Positions 28,475 to 39,683 of a DNA stretch of 64,000 bases are shown here, one piece after another. The position numbers were made by a program, and so were the translations under genes. Source of the DNA: Methanobacterium sp. ERen5 (GTDB lineage Archaea; Methanobacteriota; Methanobacteria; Methanobacteriales; Methanobacteriaceae); NCBI GenBank assembly GCA_024167805.1, contig CP099988.1, positions 2,054,001 through 2,118,000 of the forward strand, written 5' to 3'. Positions within the stretch are counted from its first letter, which is position 1. Each line of letters begins with the position of its first letter. Under the pieces are notes generated by a model, which saw only the letters and a program-made list of their open reading frames with translations, had not been told where the DNA came from and did not search any database.

Positions 28475-29642
28475 GGCTTTGTAGAAACCCTTTTTTAGGT
28501 GATTTGTGTTGTTCTGTAGATGTTATATATTGTGTTTTTGAGTTTGGTTTCTTTGTTTGATAGTTGTGTGCTTCTGCTGTGGTTTGTGCCGTTGAATTTT
28601 CTTTTTATTGTTGAAAATATGCTTTCTACGTTATTTCTTTTTGAGTATATTTTCTTTCGGAATATTGTTGGACTTTTTAGTCTGTATTGTCCTTTTTTGC
28701 TCTGTTTTTGAGAGGTATTTGGTCAAATGCGTTAAGTTCTTCATTTATGCATTTTCTTATTGGTTCGGTGTCATAAGCTTTGTCTGCTACTATGTAATCT
28801 GGTTTATACCTTTTTATTTGTCGTAATGCGGCTTTTGCAAATTGTGTGTCGTATTTTGGTCCACGTGAAGTTTGATAATATAAAATAAGACGTGTTTTTA
28901 CGTCTATTGTTAAATGGTTTTTTATATAGCTTTTTCTTTCTTTTTGACGTATTTTTGCATAATATTTGTCTGCATAATCATTAGTAAAACCAGAGCCGTC
29001 CAATGCTATTATATCGGGATTAATATCATTTAATGATAATATTAATTGGTTAATTTCTCTAATTTGTTTAGAGGGTAGTCTTTTAAAGAATTTTTGGATT
29101 GTTGTAAAGTGTGGAACCTTTTTTATTCTCAAATATTTCCGAATTCTGTCGGATACGTCAATAAAATCTATTATATCTCGATATGTTGATTTTGTATAGA
29201 TTTTCATGGCCAATATTGTGAATAAAGTATGTTGTGAATATAAATGGTTAGAAAACGTATTAGAATACTTTTTTATTGCTATTTTAACATAATAATATGT
29301 CCTTTCAATGAATTTCACCAGTTTATTTTCTTTTAATTCATTATTCTTGTTTAAAAATCTTTTTAGAAATTTACAATTAGAATTTTTACATCCAAAATCC
29401 GAAAGATTTAACTGCTTTGAAACCCCACAATAAACCGGGGAATAATAGATTTGGTCAATCATAATAATATTATTCCCCTTTCTCATTATAAATACTTTAG
29501 GAACCGCATTTAAAAATATGCAACTGTAATTTCAGGTGAAAACAGGAAAACAGAATCATAAACTTAACAAATTATTTTTATTACCAAAAAAATCAAAAAA
29601 CCTAGACTTAAAAATAAAAAAAATGAGGGTTTCTACAAAGCC
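28475..29642. mobile_element. complete insertion sequence (IS4-superfamily-like transposase)
   Basis: The element is 1168 bp. Its ends are perfect 16-bp inverted repeats, GGCTTTGTAGAAACCC at 28475-28490 and its complement at 29627-29642. It is flanked by an 8-bp direct duplication TAAATAAT at 28467-28474 and 29643-29650, the footprint of insertion. It carries one transposase gene on the minus strand. The intact ends and target duplication indicate a recent insertion, between the DUF308 gene and a small membrane-protein gene. Confidence 0.93.
28495..29486 (-). CDS. IS transposase, DDE type (one-base frameshift)
   Basis: A ~330-aa DDE transposase. The Asp residues are in ALDGSGF and VADKAYDTE, and the YREK signature of IS4-superfamily enzymes is present as YSKRNNVESIFSTIK near the C-terminus. 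The frame starting at 29486 stops at 28677. The C-terminal part continues in another frame to TAA at 28495, and adding one base to the T-run 28693-28698 joins them, giving RAKKGQYRLKSPT across the junction. Without that base the enzyme loses its catalytic Glu. The start could also be ATG 29462 (MIDQIYY). Confidence 0.88.
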
Positions 29643-29783
29643 TAAATAATTAAACTTATCAAGACAAAAGTTATTTAAATTACTAAATTATTGAAAAGAA
29701 TCTAGAAATTCCCATTACATTAAGTCATAATTCAAAAAAATAAAAAATATATAGAAATTAGGTTAAAATTCTCAAATAACTAG

Positions 29784-29939
29784 TTATTTTCGGAATAACC
29801 ACTGGTAAAGTCCATATACTATTAGTATTATAACCACGATCCAGAACAACCAATAGAATAATCCGGGTACAGCAACAGCTAAAATAGCAAGTACCACACC
29901 TAAAACAAACATAATTGCGCCCACAGTACTATCGTTCAT
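29784..29939 (-). CDS. small two-helix membrane protein (51 aa)
   Basis: MNDSTVGAIMFVLGVVLAIL starts a 51-aa protein with two transmembrane helices (residues ~7-25 and ~28-46) and a basic end (WLFRK). AGGGAGG lies about 6 nt upstream of the ATG at 29939. Such tiny membrane proteins are common in methanogens and have unknown roles. It is too short for a standard minimum-length cut-off. Confidence 0.75.
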   Translation of the reverse strand: MNDSTVGAIMFVLGVVLAILAVAVPGLFYWLFWIVVIILIVYGLYQWLFRK

Positions 29940-30513
29940 AATTTCCTCCCTAAATGTAATGTAATATGATTTATATTACACCATATTTTTTTCAATGGAT
30001 TTTAAAGCTATAAAACAACATTCTGCTTCTTAAAACTACTAAGAAGTGGAACTTGAATAGTTCCTACTTTTAATAATTATGTTGTAACTTTTACATAAAT
30101 TTACTGATTTAATTGAGTTAACCCTAAGAAATGATAGAAGATGACTAACTTGAATTTCGAAATAATCAAGCTAATATTGTTCATTAATTTTTATTGTTAC
30201 TCCAACCACCGTTTTTATTTTTGATATGTTATATTATGTTATTCGTAATTCTTTTTTAACAAGGTAAATGGAGGTTTATATTGTAGATTTTAGCCACGTT
30301 TTAGGTTAATTTATCCATTTTTTCTGTAGAGCACTCCATATTTATGAGTTTTTTAGGAGATTTTAAAATTTATTTATCCTTTTTAATTTATATTTTATAA
30401 ATTTATAGTTAAGATTATATACTTAAACTTTTTAGTTTTCATCTAAAAGTTTAAATATTAAAAGTGATATGTTATATTATGTAATTCGTTAATACAATTT
30501 GGAGAGTGATAAA
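29940..30513. other. intergenic region with a duplicated promoter-like block
   Basis: No gene is seen. GATATGTTATATTATGT occurs at 30223-30239 and again at 30465-30481, each followed by an ATTCGT element within a few bases. The second copy lies 33 bases before the next gene and probably is its promoter; the first copy has no gene behind it. GGAGG at about 30267-30271 has no open frame after it. Confidence 0.4.
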
Positions 30514-30860
30514 ATAGATAAAAATTTGAATTTGTTGTTGTTTAGTATCTGTGTTGTGGGGTTATTTCTAGCTCCAGCATATGCTACGACAGTACAAAAC
30601 AATACCACAATGCATAATCAGAGAATAAGCCTGGATTTAGGTCATCCGAGTCAGGACCATACTGTGGTCTGGCCAACAATCACGTGGGATGGGGACATTC
30701 TGGTACATGGTATATTGATGGTAACTTCTATTATGGAAATAATTCATTTGAATACCATGATACGGGAGTCATAATACCAATAGATCCGACTTACGATGGT
30801 GATGCAGTTGGATTTGATTTTTACCATTCTTGTGATCTAGTTGGGACAGCAAATTATTGA
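30514..30860 (+). pseudogene. secreted small protein, frame-disrupted
   Basis: The 5' part encodes a signal peptide (NLLLFSICVVGLFLAPAYA) and then about 60 residues, ending at 30774. A second frame continues with a coherent sequence, GWGHSGTWYIDGNFYYGNNS to GTANY, ending in TGA at 30858-30860, so one frame change probably occurred between about 30650 and 30700. I cannot place it exactly. GGAGAGTGAT at 30501-30510 points to ATA 30514 as start (DKNLN n-region); TTG at 30499 overlaps the ribosome binding site. The total would be about 115 residues. The family is unknown. Confidence 0.5.
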
Positions 30861-31020
30861 TGATTTTTTTAGGATTTGGTTGTTTAATGATCTTAAAAAA
30901 TAAACCGTTGTAATTTTTTGAATATGAAATTATAAGTTTCATATTCTTTTTTTATCATTAAATTGGTTTGTATTGAAAAAAGCCGATTTACATGGATAAA
31001 TGTATTATGAGAGGTATTCT

Positions 31021-31461
31021 ATGAATAAATTTAGGAATAATATTAATTTTCATTTGTGTGTTGTTGGAGTTCTTGTTCCCATTGTTTGCATTATATTAAT
31101 TCGAATTAGTTACGCTTTAAAACAAGTAAATCCAATGTTCACGGTTTTAACGAATATGGAAACATTTGCCGCCTTTCTTTTAATCTTTCTCTCGGGAATC
31201 TGTGTTTCATTTGTTACAGGCGCACAAATAAAAAATGGAATTTTAAATGGTGCATTGATTGGATTTTTCGGAGAATCAATGGTATTAGTTATCATGACAG
31301 TGTCTGCTCTACTTTTGGCTTCAAACTTTCAAATAAATCAACTCACGAATGGAAGTTTTATGACGTACGTAATATTTAATCTAATATTTATGGCATTTAC
31401 CGGAGCAATTGGCGGACTTGTGGGTTCAATCATTAATAAAATTGGTATTTCTAATAATTGA
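31021..31461 (+). CDS. four-helix membrane protein (DUF5518-like)
   Basis: A 146-aa integral membrane protein with four transmembrane helices. ATG 31021 follows GAGAGGTATT. The third helix region contains GAQIKNGILNGALIGFFGES and the last helix ends FTGAIGGLVGSIINK, the Gly-rich pattern of small methanogen membrane proteins such as DUF5518. The family assignment is from memory and uncertain. The next gene starts 10 nt downstream, so the two are probably cotranscribed. Confidence 0.7.
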   Translation: MNKFRNNINFHLCVVGVLVPIVCIILIRISYALKQVNPMFTVLTNMETFAAFLLIFLSGICVSFVTGAQIKNGILNGALIGFFGESMVLVIMTVSALLLASNFQINQLTNGSFMTYVIFNLIFMAFTGAIGGLVGSIINKIGISNN

Positions 31462-31470
31462 GGTAGAGAA

Positions 31471-33605
31471 ATGAAAATTAAATGTTTAGCAATAATTTTA
31501 ATTATTTGCATGGCTATAATGCCCTTAAATTGGGCTAGTGATGGGGTGGACAATCCTAATAATGTTTATGTCTCTCCCACAGGTAATGATAATGGAAATG
31601 GTACCCTAACCAATCCATTTAGAAACTTGACTAAGGCCATTGGCGCTACTAGTGATGGAGGAATAATTCATGTTGCAAATGGAGTTTATAAAGACCGAAA
31701 TATGAGTATAAACAAGAAACTCAACATAATTAAAGATACAAATATCACTGGAATTGGAAGCGTAGTACAAATAGATGCCGAAAATAAGGATCAAATATTC
31801 ACAGTAGCTTCAGGAGCATTTTTACATCTAACTAATATTGTATTGGTCAATGGGAATGCTGATGAATCAAACGGAGGATCAGGTGGAGCTATAGTAAACA
31901 ACGGTAACGTCACAATTTCAGGTTGCACATTCCAAAACAACAACGCCACCCTTTTAGGAGGGGCCATCAAAAATTTAGGCAATTTAACTTCGGATAAAAA
32001 CATATTCACATCTAATACAGTTGGTACAAAGGAGTCTGAAGGGCGAGGTGGAGGTATAGCCAACAATGGAAACTTGATTATAACAAATAACCAATTTAAC
32101 TATAATTATGCCCTTGAAGGTAAAGGTGGTGCGATAAATAACATAAACGGAACTATGCTGATTAATAACTCAGATTTCATATCAAATCAGGCCGGAGAAT
32201 CGGACGGAGGTTCTGGTGGTGCCATAAGTAATTACGCTACTATGCAAATTGTGGGAAGTACATTCAACTCTAATAATGCAGGAACAATAGGTAGTTTTGG
32301 TGGTGGAGGAGCCATTGTTAATTTTGATGGTTCAATTGACGTTAGTAACAGTAATTTTATTGGTAATTCTGGAGGTACCGGTGGAGGTGCCATCTACAAC
32401 ATAGATACAATGAATGTTTCAAATTCAACATTCAAAAATAATTCTGCATATAAATATGGAGGAGCAATAGCCAACTCAAACAACATAATCCTAGATAACT
32501 GTTTAGCCTACAACAATTCAGCTAACTGGGGTGGAGGCATTGATAATGGCGCACCATTTACAGAATCAGTTAACTGTGAAAGACTTGAGGATGATCCAAG
32601 ATACGAAGATGGATCTATAACTTGTAACATTACAGGGGGAACCTTCAAGGGCAATACTGCCAACACACATGGAGGCGCAATTTGTAACACCTATGATGGG
32701 ACTGTTGTCATGAATTCAATTAACATCACTGAAAACCATGCCCATCAAAATGGTGGTGGAATACTCAGCAAAGGTAAACTGTTCTTCCAGAATAATTTAA
32801 TATCCAAAAATCATGCAGATAGCTATGGTGGCGGTATATACAATACTAACACTTTGAACTCTTTAAATGACTCAATCTCAGACAACTATGCTGAGCATTG
32901 TGGTGGTGGAATATTTAATTCAGGAAATTTAAAGTCTCAAAATGATTTAATTCAAAATAACACTGCTAACATGGAATCTGGTGGTGGAATTGAAAATCAG
33001 GGAAATGCAACCCTAACCAGTATGACAACCACAGCAAACAGGGGATGTTATGGTGGTGCTATTAATAACTTCCAGAACATGACACTGCAAAACTCTTTGA
33101 TAAACTCAAACACAGCATGTATCGGTGGTGGGGGAATTAGTAACAATGGAAATATAAATGTGACCAATTCAACACTCACACAAAATAAGGTGGACACATT
33201 TGGAGGGAAATTTTCAGGAACTGGGGGTGGACTTTTAAACAAAGGAAATATGACACTAGAAAGCTTGAACATTACTGCGAATTATGCTGACTTAGGTGGA
33301 GGTATTTACAATTACAGCGAGGACACACAAGGAATACTTAACATCACAAACTCCTTAATCAATCATAACACAGCTCAAATAACAGGGGAGGACTCCTAAA
33401 TAATGCTACAATTTACAATACAAACAACATCATAAGCAACAACACCCCCAACAATGTATACCGTAGCATAGTATCCAACCAAATCAACAGACCAACTCAA
33501 CTTATAAATAACGATGCATTCATACTGGACAAAATAAATAACAGGGATATTCAACTCCTTAAAAATACAGATATGTTCAACCAATTTAGTGAAGGATTAA
33601 GTTAA
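31471..33605 (+). CDS. adhesin-like parallel beta-helix protein (3' frameshift)
   Basis: A secreted protein of ~711 aa. Its signal peptide is followed by the entry block NVYVSPTGNDNGNGT-LTNPFRNLTKAIG and then repeated GGAI-N/GGGI-N motifs (GGSGGAIVNN, GGGGAIVNF, GGGIFNSGN, GGGGISNNGN). This is the polymorphic-membrane-protein-like beta-helix of methanogen adhesins. The frame stops at 33399. If the G-run 33385-33388 had one more G the text reads TGGGLLNN and continues to TAA at 33603-33605 with ~70 more residues. It is probably anchored or exported and may mediate cell contact. No wall-anchor motif is visible at the restored end. Confidence 0.82.
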
Positions 33606-34011
33606 AACTAACTTAATTCTTTTTTTAGTTTTTGACTGTGGAGTATTTATGTTGCATTTTTTGGAAATTTTTTGTTGAATAATTTCTTCATTTTTGTTAA
33701 GTTTTAACTGATTATTCTTACTAGATTTTTATATTCAATTTTTAGACTCTTTTTCTCTGGGGTATGTGTTTAATAATTTTTTAAAAACAGATATGTAATG
33801 ATAATTTTAACCTTAATTACCGCATTTAACAATAGAATTTAAACAAATATTCCGATTATAAACAACTGTTTATATACGAATTGAATATTTTGCAGGTGCA
33901 AATTGAATTAGTGGATAAATTGACATTTTATTTAAAATAGGGCAATAATTGTAAGGTAAGTACAGGGTGTAGAAATAAGTGATGGGTATAATAAAGAGTA
34001 GGGATACTAAT
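33606..34011. other. intergenic region with an isolated promoter-like element
   Basis: No gene is seen in about 400 bases. TTTATATACGAATTG at 33871-33885 is a strong TATA box on the + strand, but only a 14-codon frame (GTG near 33896) follows before the convergent permease gene. It may drive a small RNA or be a relic. Confidence 0.35.
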
Positions 34012-35036
34012 TTATTTTTGGATCCATCCGTTGTATTCACTGGTTAAAAGATAAATAAAGACGGGCACACCTATGATTGCAGTTAGTATCCCTAGCGGTA
34101 TTTCTATTGAACCAAATGATCTGGAAACATCGTCTACAATTAGAAGAAACATTGCGCCTAATGATACTGATACTGGTAGTAATTTAACATGATCAGGTCC
34201 AACTAGTATTCTGGCCATATGTGGTATAACAAGACCTACCCAACCAATGATTCCACTAATACTTACAGCTGCAGCAGTTAATAATGTGCTTGCTAATATT
34301 ACAACGATCCTCAACTTATCTGTATCTATTCCCATGGAAACAGCCTCTTCATCTCCCATTGCCATGAGATTTAATCTCCATCTTAAGAGCATCAGAATTG
34401 TGAATCCCATAAGAAGTGGTACAATTATCATAAGGAGTTTCATAGGATTTACCATGGATAAACTTCCCATTAACCAGAAAATTATTTCTGGCAACTTGTT
34501 CATGGGATCTGCAACATATTTAATGGTTGATGTGAAAGCCGTGAATATTGCAGCCACTGCAATACCTCCAAGCACCATGATCAAAATTTTATCTCCCTTT
34601 AAACTGCGAGAAATAGAGTAACTGAGACCTACTGCAATTAAACCAGTGCAAAAAGCGGATAATTGAATGATAACCGAAGTTTGTCCAAAAAGAATAGCGA
34701 GTGATGCACCAAATCCAGCACCAGCAGCCACTCCAAGAATATCTGGAGACACAAGGGGATTTTTAAAGATACCCTGAAATGATGCGCCTGATATTGATAA
34801 TGCACTACCAACCAACATTGCAGCCAGTATTCGGGGTAATCTAATCTCGAAGATCACAGTATAAACTGAAGGAGACAAATTGAATTTAAATGGGAAGATA
34901 ATAGATCCAAGTGCTAAACAAACATCCAATGGTGAAACTGGAAATCTTCCAACTAAAAATGACAAAAAAACATCATGATAGGAGATACAATTATTAAAAA
35001 CTTGGCTTTAGATCCTTTTATTTGTGTAATCTTCAT
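34012..35036 (-). CDS. FecCD/BtuC-type ABC transporter permease (5' frameshift)
   Basis: An ~340-aa FecCD-family permease for iron-siderophore, cobalamin or other metal chelates. Diagnostic motifs are FEIRLPRILAAMLVGSALSISGASFQGIFKNPLVSP (in part) and GWVGLVIPHMARILVGPDH. About nine to ten helices are visible. Translation from ATG 35036 (MKITQIKGSKAK) runs into a stop. One extra base in the A-run 34964-34970 joins it to the FLVGRFPVS frame that runs to 34012, restoring the first helix. The binding protein gene lies 98 nt upstream on the same strand. No ATP-binding subunit gene follows. Confidence 0.88.
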
Positions 35037-35134
35037 TTTCAAACCCATAAAAAAATAATTTCAATCAAATAACTCATCATAAAAATTTAACAGGGATTGA
35101 AGAGGTATTCTAACCCTATTCGTATTTATTCGAA

Positions 35135-36215
35135 TTATATTGTTTGGTTGTACATGATATTTTTAATGTCATCATCTGTTAGATCCACATGATAGAAGTT
35201 TGAATAGAACTCTCGGGTTAAACTGGTCATGTTAAGGGTTTCAAACTTGTTAGGATAGAGAACTTTAGCTGTCCATGGTATTCCTATGATTGTATTGATT
35301 CCGGGGGCCTGTCGAACCAACCTACCGGAGCAGTTGGTGTCATGTAAACCTTGTGATTTTTTACTGCATCGATGTATTGCCATGAGGAATTGGTATAAAC
35401 TATTGTAAAGAAGTTTGGATCGTTGGTTATTATTATGGCAGGATTCCACATCAAAACCTGTTCCATGTTAACTTCAGACATTCCCTTTCCCTGTTTAACA
35501 GGGATATCTGCAACATTTACGCCACCACACAACTCTATTAACTGAGAATGTTGTGAACCACTGGAATCTGTTTGAAGTCCAACAGGACCCTCTGCATAGT
35601 ACACCCTAACCCTTTGATCCGATGGAATATTATTTACAGTGCTATTAACAGTATTCAACATCGATGTGTAGAATGTTACAAGTTTATTTGAATTGGATTC
35701 CTGTCCCAACAACTTTCCAGTGAATTCAATGGAACTAGTGAAATTTGTAATATTTGTTGAACTTTGAATCCCCACAACAGGAACACTTCCCATCATCTGC
35801 TGCATACTATCCATGGTTGGTGAGCTATTCCCATTTTTGTTGTAATCGTAAAGAATTATGCTTGGATTTACAGATAAGAAATTTTCCGGATTACCTTGAT
35901 TAGTACTGAACCAACCACCTATAACTGGCAAGTCCTGATACTTTTTTGGTATATACAATTTTTCTTCTTCTGTTAAATTAGAATTCCAAGCCCTTAATTT
36001 GTCAGGTGCTATCATGTATATTAGGTTGGTTGTTGGAGGTGAAGTTGCTATTACAGTGTTAATTGTAGAAGGTACAGCAATGGATCTACCAACCATATCT
36101 GTAATCTGGACATTACCCTCACTAACGGTAGTATGATTAATTAAGATATACGCTGCAAAGATTGAAACAACTAAAACAATTAAAACAACCAGTCCAATCA
36201 GTTTTTTTCATTCAT
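35135..36215 (-). CDS. periplasmic-binding-protein-type ABC substrate-binding protein (two frameshifts)
   Basis: An extracellular PBP2/TroA-BtuF-like binding protein of about 360 aa. It has a signal or anchor segment (LIGLVVLIVLVVSIFAAY), the ITDMVGRSIAVP entry strand, a central helix and VNVADIPVKQGKGMSEVNMEQ, typical for iron/cobalamin chelate binding. The gene is split. The N-terminus joins at the T-run 36202-36208 (ATG 36215 behind GGAG, MNEKKL if one base is added) and the C-terminus at the G-run 35303-35307, giving WFDRPPGINTIIG through to MYNQTI. It precedes the permease and is probably cotranscribed with it. Confidence 0.85.
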
Positions 36216-36772
36216 CTAAAATCTCCGTTAAAATTTCGTTTTCACGAAAAAATACTATATTTGTCATTTAATTCACTAACTAAATCTTTAAAACTATTAT
36301 TTTTCGATATATCAACTAAAGGAGTATATTAAAAAAATATTCCATCTCGAATTACATATTTAAACATGTCACTATTTTATATTTAAACTTTTACATTAAA
36401 ACTTAAAAATGAATTAAATAAATTTTATAATGAAAATAGAGAACACTTCACTCTAATTTAAGGAACCCCTTTTTCATACAATATTCATTTAAGAGATTCA
36501 ATCTGCTAGCTAAATAAAAAAGGAACAATTGATGACAAAATAGTCCCTAATCTGTCGTTAGTAATGATTGATATTTTTGTTTTTAAGAAAAATATGACAT
36601 AAACAGAATAAAAATGTTCAATTAATTAATCATATGTGGTTTAGGAATATCTTCTTCATTGCATTGAAAATCTGTTGATGTGGATGCTGTGATGATGTTG
36701 ATTTAATAGGAAATTTAAAATTCAATGGCAATAAATAATAGTATTAATCATAAAGTTTAGGAGGAATTCAAT
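36216..36772. other. intergenic region, nothing recognised
   Basis: About 560 AT-rich bases between divergent genes. GGAGATTTTAG (minus strand, just right of 36215) is the binding-protein ribosome site, and TTTAGGAGG at 36756-36764 is that of the next gene. Promoters must lie here but none stands out. Confidence 0.3.
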
Positions 36773-37195
36773 TTGAACTACGACGATTGTATTAAATTTG
36801 CTAATGATACGCCTGTTTGTTATCTTGCTTCTGCAGAAGGGGATCAGCCTCGTGTAAGGGCTTTAGGTTTCTGGTTTGCAGATGAAACTGGTTTTTATTT
36901 TCAGATCGGTGCTGTAAAGGATATGTATGCCCAGCTTCAAGCAAATCCTAAAGTAGAAGTGTGTTTCTGGCAACCTGGAGAATATTCCGGAACCATGATG
37001 AGGGTCGCTGGTGAAGTAGAATTTGTTGATGATCCTGAACTTAAAAAGAAAGTACTAGAAGACAGACCATTTCTAAAAGAATTTGGCATGACATTTGACC
37101 ATCCTGGACTGATAATATTCAGAATTCCAACTGGTGAAGCCTACTTCTGGAACATGAAATCAAATTTTGAACCCAAAAAACTGATCAAATTCTGA
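36773..37195 (+). CDS. pyridoxamine 5'-phosphate oxidase family protein (FMN barrel)
   Basis: A 140-aa split-barrel flavin-binding protein. The start MNYDDCIKFANDTPVCYLAS followed by QPRVRALGFWFADETGFYFQ and KDMYAQLQANPKVEVCFWQ is the standard pattern of the small PNPOx-like family, which binds FMN or F420 and reduces small substrates. TTG 36773 is preceded by TAGGAGG. An MFS exporter gene follows on the same strand after 170 bases. The substrate is unknown. Confidence 0.85.
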   Translation: MNYDDCIKFANDTPVCYLASAEGDQPRVRALGFWFADETGFYFQIGAVKDMYAQLQANPKVEVCFWQPGEYSGTMMRVAGEVEFVDDPELKKKVLEDRPFLKEFGMTFDHPGLIIFRIPTGEAYFWNMKSNFEPKKLIKF

Positions 37196-37365
37196 GATCT
37201 AAAAAGTTTTTTTTAGTGTTAAAACAAGTAATTGGTCTGGTCTTTTATGATGGATCAAACCAATTATGATTTGATTTTAGGATATCCGCCTTGTATATGT
37301 GAAATAGTTAATAATAATTGTAATTATCCTTTATTTGATTATAATAAATATTTATAGTGGTTATT

Positions 37366-38894
37366 ATGGAGGAAAATCAATACAAATGGGGAGTGGTAAT
37401 TATTGCCTGTATGGCAATTTTTATCATTGTTTTGGATTCTTCAGCAATGAATGTGGCAATCACAACATTGGTTGTAGAATTAAACACAACACTAACTGCC
37501 ATTCAGGGCATTATAGCAATTTATGCGCTGATAATAGCATCTTTCATGCTTTTGGGTAGTAAATTACAGGATATTCTGGGCAGGAAAAAAGCATTTCTCA
37601 TTGGACTCGTGATCTATGCCTGTGGAACACTGACTGCGACCTTAAGTGTAAATGCCACCATGTTACTTATAGGCTGGTCAATTCTTGAAGGTATAGGTGC
37701 AGCTATGATTTTACCTGCAACCACAACCATTGTGGGCTCACATTATAGTGGAAAGGATAAAGTTACAGCATTTGGTATATGGGGAGGAATAGCTGCCATG
37801 GGTGCTGCGGTGGGTCCAATAATTGGAGGAATTTTCACATCCTTCTTAACATGGAGATTGGTTTTTGGATCTGAACTAATATTTGTCTTCATCATATTCC
37901 TATTTAGAAACCGTATATCAGAATCAACACCCACCCTTAAATGGAAGGATCTAGATTTGGTTGGAGCAGTTCTATCCATAGTGGCTCTGATACTCATAGT
38001 ACTGGGAATCCTGTTTTTAACACGTCCAGAAAATTGGGGCTCAGTAACAGTTTTAATAGGATCTGGACTGGTACTATTCACAATATTCTTACTATGGCAA
38101 AGAAGAAGGATCAAAAAGGGACAGGAACCACTATCCGACATATATCTATTAAAAGATCGGATCTTTGGATTGGGAATACTCAACAACTTCATAACACAAC
38201 TTCCCCTTGCAGGCTTTCTGTTCATAATACCAGTATTTCTACAGCAAGTTACAAAGGTTGATGCCTTCACAACAGGTTTAACCCTGCTACCAGCATCTAT
38301 AACCATTTTAATATGCTCACTTGGAGGGGCTAAACTCTCTTCGAAGATCGATCCAAAGTATGTGCTCATGCTGGGATTCTTTGTGGCTTCACTTGGAACA
38401 TTTCTTTTAGGGGAGTCTTCACTGTTTCAGCCAGACCCGCTGATATCGTACCTGGAACAGTGATATTTGGAATTGGAATCGGACTGTTACTATCTCAACT
38501 CACCAACATCACCATGTCTGCAGCAGGGGATGATCAGGAAACAGATGCGGCAGGCCTTTTAAATTCATTTAAAAACTTAGGATATTCGGTGGGAACAGCA
38601 TTAATAGGTGTTCTATTGTTAATTGGTATATTCTATGGAGTAGTTGCTGGTGTTGAAGCAAGTGGACAAACAGGGAACATGACCAAAGCAGAGATCGAAG
38701 GTGGAGTGTTTAAATACGTTGAGAAGATGCAAACGGGTACTCCCGAGGTTCCTCCGGATCTTGTACCGTACTACAGTCAGATAATAGACTCATCAATAAG
38801 TAGTGCAATGAAACAAGCATTTAATGTGCTTTCGTTGATACTCCTATTGGGATTTGTGTCTTGTATATTCATTCCAAGAAGAAGAACAACTTGA
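37366..38894 (+). CDS. MFS drug exporter, DHA2 (14-helix) family, one-base frameshift
   Basis: A ~510-aa DHA2-family proton-driven efflux transporter with about 14 helices. The first helix contains LDSSAMNVAI. Motif A is visible as GSKLQDILGRKKAF and motif C as GPIIGGIF. The frame stops at 38463 and the C-terminal 140 residues continue in the next frame. One extra G in 38410-38413 joins them as GGVFTVSARPADIVPG. ATG 37366 is preferred to GTG 37357, although no clear ribosome binding site is visible. Two further DHA2-family genes lie in this window, at 54018 and 58211. Confidence 0.88.
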
Positions 38895-39317
38895 GAATTT
38901 TTTCTCATTTTTTTTATTTTTAATTTCTATCAAAATAGTAGTAAAAAGACACTTCCTTCAATTTAGTAAGTTAATAAGTTACGCACTGATTAAGTCATAT
39001 ATTTTCTCTTTAGTTACACGATTCTAGAAAGTCTTTAATTTGGTCCCCAGCTAATTCGTAACTTAATTAAACCTGCTTTTTGGACTTCATGAATCAAAGT
39101 CATGTGTGTTAATATACTTATTAACAGCACAACTTAATCACTAAATACATGCTAAATTATTAAGTTATTAACTGATTCATTTATTCAATGAATAAATTAT
39201 TAAGTGATCAAGTTAATCATCTGTGAATTTTTGTTTCATCCAAATTTAACTCGATCCTAACATTGAAATGCAGAAATAAATAAAAAAGGAGTTTTGTAAC
39301 TAAAAAAAATATTTGGG
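38895..39317. other. intergenic region with AAGTTA-type repeats beside the parA operon
   Basis: No gene is seen. Several TTAAGTTA/TAACTTAA words occur: TAAGTTAATAAGTTAC at 38968-38983, GTAACTTAATTAA at 39058-39070, ATTAAGTTATTAACTG near 39157 and TTATTAAGTGATCAAGTTAAT near 39197. Similar words recur just upstream of parA (40503-40530). Confidence 0.4.
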
Positions 39318-39683
39318 CTATTCTCTTGATTCTTCCCTTAGATTTTCAACTTCGGACCATAATTCAGGATACTCCTTTTGGAAGTATTCATGGAGAACTG
39401 TGGAAATCTTGCGGCTTATGCTAAATTTTGGTTCTGTCTCTCTCAAATAGCTTAAGATAACTTTGGATTCCAAATCCCAGAAGGATATTCTGGGTTGATT
39501 TTTAGTTGTGCTATGAAGATTTTCAATTAGATCTGAATCTAAATTTTGGTTTCTTGAGGCCTGTTTTGTTGGTTTAGTTTCCTTTATTTGGGCCTGTGTT
39601 TTTTCCTGTTTTTCCTTACGTTCAAGTAACTTGCCCATATCGTTACCAAGACCGCCTGTTTGCATTTTCTTCATATTATTCAT
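39318..39683 (-). CDS. small ParA-partner protein
   Basis: A 121-aa hydrophilic protein encoded immediately after parA, overlapping it by 8 bases, so the two are translationally coupled. The N-terminal MKKMQTGGLGNDMGKLLERK and long Lys/Gln/Glu-rich linker are disordered-looking. The C-terminal ~55 residues (RISFWDLESKVILSYLRETE to WSEVENL) look helical and may be a DNA- or chromosome-binding module. It is probably the partner of ParA in segregation, but I do not recognise a ParB domain. Confidence 0.7.
   Translation of the reverse strand: MNNMKKMQTGGLGNDMGKLLERKEKQEKTQAQIKETKPTKQASRNQNLDSDLIENLHSTTKNQPRISFWDLESKVILSYLRETEPKFSISRKISTVLHEYFQKEYPELWSEVENLREESRE

Noticed and set aside
28520..28826. 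Two + strand open frames rich in Phe and Leu inside the IS
   Set aside because: They are the complement of the transposase 3' end and its frameshifted tail, with no ribosome binding site.
36202..36215. Phase variation as the explanation for run-length frameshifts
   Set aside because: Too many unrelated genes, including TFB and ParA, share the defect and it is nearly always a loss. A sequencing bias is simpler.
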